64,000 nt of DNA from an uncultured Chitinophaga sp. (GTDB lineage Bacteria > Bacteroidota > Bacteroidia > Chitinophagales > Chitinophagaceae), in NCBI RefSeq assembly GCF_937898475.1, contig NZ_CALEJS010000039.1, forward strand, positions 1 to 64,000, in the 5' to 3' direction. A program made the position numbers and the translations under genes. Position 1 is the stretch's first letter; each line of letters starts with the position of its first letter. Under the pieces are notes generated by a model. It saw nothing but the letters and a program-made list of their open reading frames with translations, did not search any database and was not told where the DNA came from. Shown here one piece after another: positions 35,621-43,770 of the stretch.

Positions 35621-36580
35621 CTATTTCTTCAAACCTATTTCTCTCAGACGTTCATCCAGGTATTCTCCTGCAGTAATAGGCTCATATTCCGGCGGATGAT
35701 TTTCGTCTATGCAGCTTTCCAGGCTGTCCAGCCGCATACTTGATTTTGGATGCAGGAAAAAAGGAATGGAGTATCTGCTGGTATGCCACATTTCCCGGGG
35801 CGGGTTTACCACGCGGTGGGTAGTTGATTTTAACCGGTTATTGGTAAGTCGCTGCAGCATATCTCCCACATTTACCACTATCTGTTCAGGAAGGGAAGTA
35901 ACCGGCACCCAGTTCTGCTGTTTGTCCAGGATCTGCAGACCATCGGCAGAGGCGCCTACCAGCAGCGTAATAAGGTTAATGTCTTCATGCTGTTCTGCAC
36001 GTATGGCCGATTTAGGCTCCTGCCTAATGGGCGGATAATGGATGGCGCGCAGAATGGAGTTGCCATTATGGATCTTGTCGTCAAAATAGTTTTCATCCAG
36101 GCCCAGGTACAATGCAATAGCCTGCAAAAGGTATTTACCGGATTTTTCAAATGCCCGGTAAGCCTTAAAAAAGGTGGGAGTGAATTCAGGCACTTCCTTT
36201 ACGGATACATTGGGCGGATATTCTTTTTTAATCGGATCGTCATCTTCCACGGTCTGCCCGAACTGGAAAAACTCTTTCAGGTCCGGCGCATCAAACCCCT
36301 TGGCATGTTCTTTCCCGAACGAGGTATAGCCACGCTGTCCGGCCAGCTCAGGAAGCTCATACTGGTGCTTGGCATCGCCAGGTAATGAGAAGAACTGCTG
36401 TACATATTTGTACAGGTCTGCGATCAGTTCGTCCGGAATGCCGTGATTTTTTACCGCTACAAAGCCAACTTCTTCATATGCTTGTCCAAGTGCCTGCACA
36501 AACCCGGCTTTGCTCTTAGGATCGCCGGAGGTAAAGGCGGCGAGGTCCACAACAGGGATGGAATGGGTAATGGTTGCCAT
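35621..36580 (-). CDS. 2OG-Fe(II) oxygenase, isopenicillin N synthase family
   Basis: Non-haem iron dioxygenase-like enzyme of 319 residues. An N-terminal DIOX-N part (IPVVDLAAFTSGD, FVAVKNHGIPDELI) precedes the double-stranded beta-helix core. Iron ligands are visible as H-x-D in AEQHEDINLIT and His in STTHRVVNPP, and the co-substrate pair R-x-S in SRYSIPFF. Family members oxidise varied small molecules, often with 2-oxoglutarate; the substrate here is unknown. No biosynthetic cluster surrounds it. Confidence 0.9.
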   Translation of the reverse strand: MATITHSIPVVDLAAFTSGDPKSKAGFVQALGQAYEEVGFVAVKNHGIPDELIADLYKYVQQFFSLPGDAKHQYELPELAGQRGYTSFGKEHAKGFDAPDLKEFFQFGQTVEDDDPIKKEYPPNVSVKEVPEFTPTFFKAYRAFEKSGKYLLQAIALYLGLDENYFDDKIHNGNSILRAIHYPPIRQEPKSAIRAEQHEDINLITLLVGASADGLQILDKQQNWVPVTSLPEQIVVNVGDMLQRLTNNRLKSTTHRVVNPPREMWHTSRYSIPFFLHPKSSMRLDSLESCIDENHPPEYEPITAGEYLDERLREIGLKK

Positions 36581-36682
36581 AATGGATCTTTTAAGAGAAC
36601 TAAAGGTACCGTAAAATTACGAAAGTCATTCTATCAGCAGAGCAGCCGGGGAACGCGGAAGGGCAGTATGACATATAAGGTT

Positions 36683-36714
36683 AAAAAAGTAAGGAGGATG
36701 TACATCCTCCTTAC
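36683..36714 (-). terminator. Intrinsic terminator of the flavin oxidase gene
   Basis: A perfect 26-bp palindrome at 36689-36714 (half-site GTAAGGAGGATGT) is followed on the minus strand by six T. It lies 24 bp beyond the stop at 36738. Confidence 0.85.
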
Positions 36715-36737
36715 CGGTTAAAAGCGAAGTGACGCTA

Positions 36738-38156
36738 TTAAACAACAGTTGGTCTTATATTCTGGTTAACGCAGAACATGTTTCCGGGGTCATATTTATT
36801 CTTTACATCTACCAGGCGTTCGTAGTTATCCCGGTAGGTGGCTTTAACGCGCTCTTCTCCTTCGTCCATCATAAAGTTAACGTAGGCGCCACCGGCAGAA
36901 TAGGGGTGAAGGGCCTCCCAATAGGCCCTGGCCCAGGAGGTGATGGCGTCTTTACTGGCGGGGTCGGGGTCTACTCCTACAATTACCTGTGCCCAGTTGG
37001 CATCGCGGTAAGCCCAGGCGGTATCCGAATTCCTGAGACGGCGGGCAGCCCCGGTAATGGGGTAGAGGTGCATGGTAGAATGCATACTGGGCAGCGTTTC
37101 TCCGAACTTAACGTGTTCGGCAACTGCTTCGTCGTTTATTTCGTTTACAAAATCGGCTTTCCAGTACCATTGTAAGCCCGGGGGATACAGGGCGTCGAAC
37201 ATACTGTTTAACGCGGGAACGGGCAGGTAACCCATCAGGTCAAGTGCGGGTGGGAACTGGCTGCATAAAGGCCCCAGCAGGGCTTCGGCTTTGTCTGCCT
37301 GCCCTGTATAGGCCCATACAATGCCGCACATCTTCCGGTTGTGCAGGTGTTCGGGGAAGGGCGGGCCGGGGGGTACGGTAAGGAATGCAAAGAAGCCGTT
37401 CAGTTCTTCGGGGGCAATATTGATGAAAGACCGGTACCATTTCAGGATGTCTGCAGCCTTGTCCATTTCCCAGAGCATAGGACCACCATACACCTGGCTG
37501 ATATGATGGAGCCTGAACAGGAAGGAGGTTACCACGCCAAAATTGCCACCACCGCCGCGGATAGCCCAGAACAGGTCAGGATGTTCGGTGGGACTTGCTT
37601 TTACAAACCGGCCGTCTGCCAGCACCACATTGGCCGCCAGCAGGTTGTCAATAGCCAGTCCGCATTTGCGGGTAAGGTGGCCCAGTCCGCCGCCCAGTGT
37701 AATACCCCCTACACCGGTGGTAGAAATAATACCGCTGGGTGTGCATAGCCCAAAGGCGTGGGTGGCATGATCTATATCGCCGAGGGTGCAGCCGGCGGCT
37801 ACCCATACGGTGCCGGCTTCCGGGTCAACGGATATCCCTTTCATAGACGAAAGGTCTATTACCAGGCCGTCGTCACATACGCCCAGGCCTCCGCCATTAT
37901 GCCCGCCGCTTCTTACGGCGGTCAGCAGCTGGTGTTCACGGCAGAAATGAACGGCGCTGATCACATCTGCCACATCGGCGCAGCGCACTATGAACCGGGG
38001 GTGACGATCTATCATACCATTGTATACCTTGCGGGCAGTATCATAATGTTCATCGCCGGGTTGTAATAATTCTCCGCGTAGCGTTGCTCTGAAGGAAGCG
38101 ATCTGTTCATCGGGCACTATACCGGCCGCGATCTCAGGGGGAGCGAATGTTGTCAT
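36738..38156 (-). CDS. FAD-linked oxidase, berberine-bridge type
   Basis: PCMH/VAO-type flavoenzyme of 472 residues from the ATG at 38156. The FAD-binding half holds RSGGHNGGGLGVCDDG, where His86 probably carries the 8-alpha-linked FAD, and GVGGITLGGGLGHLTRKCGL and RGGGGNFGVVTSF further on. The C-terminus YKNKYDPGNMFCVNQNI-like ending is the berberine-bridge (BBE) domain. Homologues oxidise sugars, alkaloids or polyketides; the substrate is unknown. No signal peptide is seen. The frame extends 29 codons upstream through an intergenic hairpin, and that part is not coding. Confidence 0.92.
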   Translation of the reverse strand: MTTFAPPEIAAGIVPDEQIASFRATLRGELLQPGDEHYDTARKVYNGMIDRHPRFIVRCADVADVISAVHFCREHQLLTAVRSGGHNGGGLGVCDDGLVIDLSSMKGISVDPEAGTVWVAAGCTLGDIDHATHAFGLCTPSGIISTTGVGGITLGGGLGHLTRKCGLAIDNLLAANVVLADGRFVKASPTEHPDLFWAIRGGGGNFGVVTSFLFRLHHISQVYGGPMLWEMDKAADILKWYRSFINIAPEELNGFFAFLTVPPGPPFPEHLHNRKMCGIVWAYTGQADKAEALLGPLCSQFPPALDLMGYLPVPALNSMFDALYPPGLQWYWKADFVNEINDEAVAEHVKFGETLPSMHSTMHLYPITGAARRLRNSDTAWAYRDANWAQVIVGVDPDPASKDAITSWARAYWEALHPYSAGGAYVNFMMDEGEERVKATYRDNYERLVDVKNKYDPGNMFCVNQNIRPTVV

Positions 38157-38182
38157 GTACGAATGATTTGGGGAGTTAAAAA

Positions 38183-38249
38183 TAGCATTGGCTCTTAGCT
38201 TCCGGCTACCGGCGGGGCCGAACGGCCGAAGGCTAAAAGCCAAATGCTA
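38183..38249. repeat. Intergenic long hairpin, GCTAA/TTAGC class
   Basis: Arms at 38183-38206 (TAGCATTGGCTCTTAGC at its start) and 38225-38249 (ending AAAGCCAAATGCTA) pair with one bulge and a few mismatches. The loop can form GGCC-GAAC-GGCC. It lies between exbD and the flavin oxidase gene. Confidence 0.7.
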
Positions 38250-38351
38250 AACTATGTTTCACCTGCATGAGCAACAATAAATAGTTACTAATTAACGCAA
38301 TCCGTCAGGAGAACGGGAAGAAATGGATGAAAACTGGTAAACAGCACAGCA

Positions 38352-38876
38352 TCACTTCAGAAAGGCGGCTTCCATGGGCGTAATGTCCACCATGGCATAA
38401 CGGTCTACATCATTGATCAGCATTTCGTCCATAATATCTACCACGTTTTTGTAGTTAGCCTGGTCATCCGCTTTTATCAATACCATCAGGTCGTTCTTTC
38501 CGGACGTTTGTATCACCTGGCTGCGTTTGGCGCGTATCACATCGCCAATGCCGTTGCGGGAGGCAAAGCCGGTATATTTTACCTGCGGAGGCTGCGCAGG
38601 ATCATTACCCATACCTTCATAATAAGCGATCTGGTTATTGCGTCCCAGTATTATAGTGAGCGCTTTGGAAAGCGGCAGCTGCATAGCGTCGCCGTCTGAC
38701 CGCGGCATTACCAGGTCCATAGTTTTGGGATGTGATAAGGTGGTGGTAAGCATAAAGAAGGTGATGAGTAAGAAGCCAAGATCTACCATGGGTGTCATAT
38801 CAACGCGGGTGGAGTGGATCTTGCGGCGCGTATTTCCCCTGTTACGGCCGGAGGCCGCAGTGTTAATGTCTGCCAT
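38352..38876 (-). CDS. ExbD/TolR family protein
   Basis: Energy-transducing membrane protein of 174 residues. A basic N-terminal tail (GRNRGNTRRKIHS) precedes one membrane helix (about 29-48) starting VDMTPMVDLGFLLITFFM, where Asp32 is the proton-pathway residue of ExbD/TolR. The periplasmic part follows. ExbD works with ExbB and usually TonB, but neither is next to it: the flanks are a flavin oxidase and asnS. It may serve an ExbB encoded elsewhere. Confidence 0.92.
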   Translation of the reverse strand: MADINTAASGRNRGNTRRKIHSTRVDMTPMVDLGFLLITFFMLTTTLSHPKTMDLVMPRSDGDAMQLPLSKALTIILGRNNQIAYYEGMGNDPAQPPQVKYTGFASRNGIGDVIRAKRSQVIQTSGKNDLMVLIKADDQANYKNVVDIMDEMLINDVDRYAMVDITPMEAAFLK

Positions 38877-39162
38877 AGCGTAAAGGTTTATATATGAGAA
38901 AATGGATGTGCTTTCGTATATAGAGATGCGTTAGGAAGCAGATTCCATAAAAATCGTTTCAGGCATAGCGCCGCGCCGTTGCCGGTGAAGATTCATCTCG
39001 CATAAATATTTTCTTTTTAAGGCAGCCGGTAAATACCGGTAGATAAGCTGTTTATATAAAGTGCCAGGTGATATACCGGTAAGTTACAGGTAACATACGG
39101 GATATCTACCGGGAAAACAGGAGTTTGATAGTAATGTGATAGGAGTTTGACTGGGAGGCAAC
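38877..39162. other. Gap upstream of exbD with TACCGGTA-type repeats
   Basis: No gene is seen in this stretch. It contains ACCGGTA at 39035-39041 and 39075-39081, and a perfect 10-bp inverted repeat, CCGGTAGATA (39036-39045) with TATCTACCGG (39103-39112). These may be operators for exbD. No full -33/-7 promoter was found. Confidence 0.4.
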
Positions 39163-39194
39163 AAAAAAAGAGAGGGCGGATCCGCCCTCTCTTT
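39163..39194 (-). terminator. Intrinsic terminator of asnS
   Basis: A perfect 28-bp palindrome at 39167-39194 (half-site AAAGAGAGGGCGGA), followed on the minus strand by a run of T at 39169-39163. It begins 15 bp after the asnS stop codon. Confidence 0.92.
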
Positions 39195-39209
39195 ACTTTA
39201 TGCTGTTGA

Positions 39210-40646
39210 TTAAAATTCAGCGTTCTTTGGCGTTCTGGGGAAAGGTATTACATCGCGGATGTTACCCATACCGGTTACAAACAGTACCAGGCGTTCAAAG
39301 CCAAGACCAAAGCCGGCATGAGGGCAGGCGCCGAAGCGGCGGGTGTCGAGGTACCAGTACAGTTCTTCCACGGGCAGGTGCAGTTCTTCCATGCGTTGCA
39401 CCAGCTTGTCGTAATTCTCTTCCCGTTGTGAGCCGCCTACTATTTCGCCAATGCCCGGGAAAAGGATATCCATTGCCCTTACTGTTTTACCATCGTCGTT
39501 CTGCTTCATGTAAAACGCTTTAATGGCTTTGGGATAGTCTGTCAGTATCACGGGTTTTTTGAAATGCTTTTCTACCAGGTAGCGTTCATGCTCGCTCTGG
39601 AGGTCGGCGCCCCATTCTTCTATGAGGTACTGGAACTTTTTGTTTTTGTTCGGCTTACTATCTTTCAGGATATTGATGGCTTCTGTGTAGGTGATCCGTA
39701 CAAACTCATTATTGAGTACAAACTCCAGCTTTTCCAGCAGGCTCATTTCGCTGCGTTCCTGCTGAGGTTTCTGTTTTTCCTCATCTGCCAGGCGCTGCGC
39801 CAGGAATTCCAGGTCTTCCCGGTTGTGCTCAAGCACATAGCCGATCACCGATTTAATAAAGGCCTCCGCCAGGTTCATGTTATCCTCCAGGTCATAAAAA
39901 GCCATTTCCGGTTCTATCATCCAGAACTCCGCCAGGTGACGGGCGGTGTTCGAGTTCTCTGCCCTGAAAGTAGGGCCAAAGGTGTAGATATCACCAAAAG
40001 CCATTGCGCCCAGTTCACCCTCCAGCTGGCCGGATACGGTCAGGTTGGTGGCTTTTCCAAAGAAATCTTCGGTGAAATCAATATCCCCGTCTACATTCCG
40101 GGGAGGGTTGTTCAGGGGAAGTGTGGTAACACGGAACATTTCACCGGCGCCTTCTGCATCGGAAGCGGTAATAATAGGGGTGTGCAGGTATACAAAGCCC
40201 CGGTCGTTAAAGAATTTGTGTACGGCAAAAGCCAAAGCATGACGTACGCGGAACACGGCTCCGAACGTATTGGTGCGGAAACGGAGGTGTGCTATTTCCC
40301 GCAGATACTCCAGGCTGGGCCTGTTCTTCAGCTGTAAAGGATACTTTTCAGGATCGCAGTCGCCCAGTATTTCCAGTTCAAGGGCTTTTACCTCTACTTT
40401 CTGGCCTTTACCAAGAGAGGCAACCACCGTGCCTTTCACGCTGATAGCTGCCCCGGTGGTAAGCCGTTTAATTACTGCAGGGTCTGTTGCAGGGTCTATT
40501 ACGATCTGGAGATTATTATTGGTTGAGCCATCGTTTAACGCTATAAACTGGTTATTACGGAAAGACCGTATCCAACCTTTTACCGTTACGTCGTAATCGA
40601 CCTTGTCGTCTATCAGGACTTGCCTGACTTTCGTTCTTTGGCTCAT
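39210..40646 (-). CDS. asnS: Asparagine-tRNA ligase
   Basis: Class IIb aminoacyl-tRNA synthetase of 478 residues, charging tRNA-Asn. The N-terminal OB-fold anticodon-binding domain (VKGWIRSFRNNQFIALNDGS) is followed by the catalytic domain with motif 2 around FTFGPTFRAENSNTARHLAEF (split here as FGPTFRAENS then TARHLAEFWMIEPE) and motif 3 ACPHAGFGLGFERLVLFVTG. A long charged insert (ADEEKQKPQQERSEMS) is usual for the family. The TATTTTTG element at 40673-40680 is its likely -7 box. A strong terminator follows. Confidence 0.97.
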   Translation of the reverse strand: MSQRTKVRQVLIDDKVDYDVTVKGWIRSFRNNQFIALNDGSTNNNLQIVIDPATDPAVIKRLTTGAAISVKGTVVASLGKGQKVEVKALELEILGDCDPEKYPLQLKNRPSLEYLREIAHLRFRTNTFGAVFRVRHALAFAVHKFFNDRGFVYLHTPIITASDAEGAGEMFRVTTLPLNNPPRNVDGDIDFTEDFFGKATNLTVSGQLEGELGAMAFGDIYTFGPTFRAENSNTARHLAEFWMIEPEMAFYDLEDNMNLAEAFIKSVIGYVLEHNREDLEFLAQRLADEEKQKPQQERSEMSLLEKLEFVLNNEFVRITYTEAINILKDSKPNKNKKFQYLIEEWGADLQSEHERYLVEKHFKKPVILTDYPKAIKAFYMKQNDDGKTVRAMDILFPGIGEIVGGSQREENYDKLVQRMEELHLPVEELYWYLDTRRFGACPHAGFGLGFERLVLFVTGMGNIRDVIPFPRTPKNAEF

Positions 40647-40672
40647 AATTTGTTTTTTAATTTTTAGGATTG

Positions 40673-40680
40673 CAAAAATA
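40673..40680 (-). promoter_or_regulatory. Likely asnS promoter (-7 element)
   Basis: Reads TATTTTTG on the minus strand, an exact TAnnTTTG match, about 27 bases before the asnS start codon. The -33 box is not clear. Confidence 0.45.
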
Positions 40681-40877
40681 AGGGTTAAAGCGCAGAGTCC
40701 ATAGCCCGGGTTACGGGTTCCCTCAAAAGGGCCGCCAGCGCAAAGAAATGTTAAATCTACACGGGATATCCAGCAGGAGGTTAAAGATGATAAAAATCTG
40801 AAATGGTCGGGACTGGCTATGGCATTGATTTGTATGAGATTAGAAGGCCTGGGGACTGCCGTGGGTAATGGTTTCTG

Positions 40878-40904
40878 CCCCTTTCGTAGGGGGACTTTTT
40901 TTTG
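40878..40904 (+). terminator. Small hairpin with T-tract upstream of rho
   Basis: CCCCT (40878-40882) pairs with AGGGG (40888-40892) around TTCGT, followed by GACTTTTTTTT. It looks like a short intrinsic terminator, placed just before the rho promoter, although no gene is seen in the preceding 200 bases of the plus strand. Confidence 0.35.
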
Positions 40905-40932
40905 GATAATAGTAAAACTTGTATTAATCTTG
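40901..40932 (+). promoter_or_regulatory. rho promoter
   Basis: TTTG (40901-40904), a 20-base spacer and TAATCTTG (40925-40932) fit the Bacteroidota consensus TTTG-N19-21-TAnnTTTG with one mismatch. Transcription would start near 40938, leaving a leader of about 180 bases before the ATG. A long leader fits the autoregulation known for rho in other bacteria. Confidence 0.6.
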
Positions 40933-41120
40933 CAGTTACAATCTGTCTGATTAAGTTTAAGTTTCCATCTTCATCAGCAGTCCTGAACTCAGCAATCCCT
41001 ATCAGATTTAATAAACCAAATTAAATTTATTGGACTCAAAAAAACAATTATTTGTAATTGGTGTATGTTGGTATGTAGTGGTACCCGCCTCAACACACTT
41101 CTAAAATTAGACAACTCACG

Positions 41121-42821
41121 ATGATGTACGACATCTTACAATTGAACGACATGCTCGTTCCTGAGCTGCTTGATATTGCAGAAAAACTCGATGTAACTAA
41201 CGCAAAGAAACTCAGCAAACAGGACCTTATCTACAAAATCCTGGACAAGCAGGCTGTAATGGCCTCAGAAGGTAACCCGGCCAACGGCGAAGAAAAGAAA
41301 ACACGTAAACGGAAACCAGTTAAAAAAGAAGAAGAAGAAACACAAACTGTTGAAGAACCTGCCGCAGTAGAGGAAAAGCCAGCCAAGAGGGGCAGAAAGC
41401 CCGGAACAAAAAAAGCCGGCGAACAGGAACATGAAGAAGAACAGCCAAAAACAGAAACTCCCAAATCCAAAACAAAAGACTTCGATATAGATCTTGACAG
41501 TATACCTTCCCTTACATTTGATGATGATGAAGACATAGTGCTGCCGGCATTCACAGAAGATGAACAGGAAGAAGAGGAAGAACCAGTTGTTGCGGATGAT
41601 GATGAGGATGATTTTGTTTTACCGGATGAACTGCCTGTAGAGCCTATTGCTCCGGCCCGCCAGCAACAGCGTTTCGCAAAGAAAGAACCAGTATTCAACA
41701 TAGAATTTGACGGTATTATTGTAAGCGAAGGCGTACTTGAAATGATGCCCGATGGTTATGGTTTCCTGCGCTCTTCTGATTATAACTACCTCAGCTCTCC
41801 GGACGATATTTACGTGTCTCCTTCGCAGATAAAATTATTCGGCCTCAAAACAGGCGATACGGTGAAAGGTTCCGTACGCCCGCCTAAAGAAGGGGAGAAA
41901 TATTTTGCACTGCTGAAGGTAGAGACCATCAATGGTAAACAACCGGAAGAAGTGCGCGACCGTGTACCTTTCGATTACCTTACGCCGCTGTTCCCCTTCG
42001 AGAAATTAAGGCTTACAACCACTTCCAATAACTACTCTACCCGCATCATGGACATGTTTACCCCTATCGGTAAAGGGCAGCGCGGTCTGATAGTTGCGCA
42101 ACCTAAAGTGGGTAAAACCATGTTGCTGAAAGAAGTGGCTAATGCTATCGCTACCAACCACCCGGAAGTATACCTGATGGTGGTGCTGATAGATGAACGC
42201 CCGGAAGAAGTAACAGACATGGAACGCAGCGTAAAGGCGGAAGTGATTGCCTCTACCTTTGACGAACCTGCAGAAAAACACGTCAAGGTATCTGCTATCG
42301 CACTGCAGAAAGCTAAACGCCTGGTAGAATGCGGTCATGATGTGGTGATACTGCTGGACTCCATTACGCGTCTGGCAAGAGCGCACAACACGGTGGCCCC
42401 TGCATCCGGTAAGGTACTGAGCGGTGGTGTGGAAGCTAACGCCATGCAGAAACCTAAACAGTTCTTCGGCGCCGCACGTAAGATAGAGAACGGTGGTTCG
42501 CTCACCATACTGGCTACCGCTTTGATAGATACCGGCTCCAAAATGGACGAGGTAATTTTCGAAGAATTTAAAGGTACGGGTAACATGGAATTGCAGCTTG
42601 ACCGTAAACTGGCCAACAGGCGTATATTCCCTGCAATAGATGTTACTGCTTCGTCTACACGCCGTGACGAATTGCTGCTGGACAAGGATATGCTTAAACG
42701 TATCTACATCCTGCGTAACCACCTGGCAGACATGAATACGGAAGAATCCATGAACTTTATGCTGCAGCACATGCGTGGCACAAAGAACAACGAGGAGTTC
42801 CTGATATCCATGAACGGATAA
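41121..42821 (+). CDS. rho: Transcription termination factor Rho
   Basis: RNA-dependent ATPase that ends transcription, 566 residues against about 420 in E. coli. The N-terminal Rho-N helices (MLVPELLDIAEKLDVTNAKK) are followed by a charged insertion (about 55-195) with basic clusters (KKTRKRKPVKK, AKRGRKPGTKK) and then acidic runs (DDDEDIVLP, EQEEEEEPVVADDDEDD), a known feature of Rho in Bacteroidota. The RNA-binding domain (GVLEMMPDGYGFLRS), the P-loop (AQPKVGKTMLLKE), the Q-loop and the VIDERPEE region are all intact. A strong terminator follows. Confidence 0.97.
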   Translation: MMYDILQLNDMLVPELLDIAEKLDVTNAKKLSKQDLIYKILDKQAVMASEGNPANGEEKKTRKRKPVKKEEEETQTVEEPAAVEEKPAKRGRKPGTKKAGEQEHEEEQPKTETPKSKTKDFDIDLDSIPSLTFDDDEDIVLPAFTEDEQEEEEEPVVADDDEDDFVLPDELPVEPIAPARQQQRFAKKEPVFNIEFDGIIVSEGVLEMMPDGYGFLRSSDYNYLSSPDDIYVSPSQIKLFGLKTGDTVKGSVRPPKEGEKYFALLKVETINGKQPEEVRDRVPFDYLTPLFPFEKLRLTTTSNNYSTRIMDMFTPIGKGQRGLIVAQPKVGKTMLLKEVANAIATNHPEVYLMVVLIDERPEEVTDMERSVKAEVIASTFDEPAEKHVKVSAIALQKAKRLVECGHDVVILLDSITRLARAHNTVAPASGKVLSGGVEANAMQKPKQFFGAARKIENGGSLTILATALIDTGSKMDEVIFEEFKGTGNMELQLDRKLANRRIFPAIDVTASSTRRDELLLDKDMLKRIYILRNHLADMNTEESMNFMLQHMRGTKNNEEFLISMNG

Positions 42822-42845
42822 CCGACCAGAAAAAGTAAGCAATAG

Positions 42846-42880
42846 AAAAAAGGACGCGGAGATTATTCGCGTCCTTTTTT
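42846..42880 (+). terminator. Intrinsic terminator of rho
   Basis: AAAAAAGGACGCG (42846-42858) pairs perfectly with CGCGTCCTTTTTT (42868-42880) over a nine-base loop, 24 bp after the rho stop. The A and T runs would serve both strands, but the convergent gene at 42992 ends beyond it. Confidence 0.9.
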
Positions 42881-42991
42881 ATTGCTTTTATACTTTCTCA
42901 GTATGCTTTCTTCTGTTGCCCGGGTGCAAATGGTTTGGCTGATTTGGTGCCATGTATCTTCCTGGCCTTGCCGGTGGTTATGCCAGCACCA

Positions 42992-43735
42992 CTATTTATA
43001 GAAGCTCAGCAGGTCCTTTTTACGTCTTTCGGTGATCTCCAGCTGTACCCCGCTGTTCAGCAGAATATGCTGGCTGTCTTGCAATACCCGGTGGATATGG
43101 GAGAGCTGTACCATTTGTGTATTATTCACCTGGTAAAACCTGAGGGGGATAAAAAGGTCTGCATAATGCCGGAAACTCCGGTCTGCCTGCAGCACTGCGC
43201 CATCTTCCAGGTAAAAGGTGCATTTATCGGTAGCTGATTCCAGGTATTCAATGGCATTGGTGGGTATAGTGGTTTCTGATCCATTGATCAGGGGCAGCAA
43301 CAGGTTCCAGGAGGTATGTTTACCGTTATTGAAATTGTCCAGCAATACTTTGTAGCGATGTTTGCTGGCTTCCGCCAGGATACGCCGGCTAACGGTTTGT
43401 ACGGCCTGCAGCAGGCTTTCTTTATCAATGGGTTTCAGGATGATCTCCACTTCGCTGAACCGGATGGTGTGCAGGAATTTTTTTTCAAAAGCAGTGACAA
43501 ATACTGCTTCAAAAGCTTCTCCCTGTGTGCCTTGTATCACATCAAACCCGGTGCCGTCCGGCATTTCGAGGTCAAGGAATACCAGTTGCGGGTGGTGTTG
43601 TTTTATTTTGCTGATACCGTCGTTACAATCTGATGCGGTATCGACGATCTGTATCTGCGGGCAGTATTTTCCCAGCATCAAGGCTATAATATCCCGGCTG
43701 TTACGTTCGTCATCTATAATAATTGCTTTTATCAT
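42992..43735 (-). CDS. LytTR-family response regulator
   Basis: Response regulator of 247 residues: receiver (1-120, phospho-acceptor Asp55 in LVFLDLEMPDGTG) and a LytTR DNA-binding domain (about 145-245, with NAIEYLESATDKCTFYLEDG and FYQVNNTQMVQLSHI). In this class the second domain binds DNA through beta-strand loops. It lies 35 bp after the partner kinase gene at 43771, and the two form a LytS/LytR-type system with an unknown target. Confidence 0.94.
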   Translation of the reverse strand: MIKAIIIDDERNSRDIIALMLGKYCPQIQIVDTASDCNDGISKIKQHHPQLVFLDLEMPDGTGFDVIQGTQGEAFEAVFVTAFEKKFLHTIRFSEVEIILKPIDKESLLQAVQTVSRRILAEASKHRYKVLLDNFNNGKHTSWNLLLPLINGSETTIPTNAIEYLESATDKCTFYLEDGAVLQADRSFRHYADLFIPLRFYQVNNTQMVQLSHIHRVLQDSQHILLNSGVQLEITERRKKDLLSFYK

Positions 43736-43770
43736 TTATTATAAATTAGTTAAAATGGGGTTTCGCTATA

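Noticed and set aside
38157..38243. N-terminal extension of the flavin oxidase
   Set aside because: The extra 29 codons come from an intergenic hairpin and gap; the conserved domain starts after the ATG at 38156.
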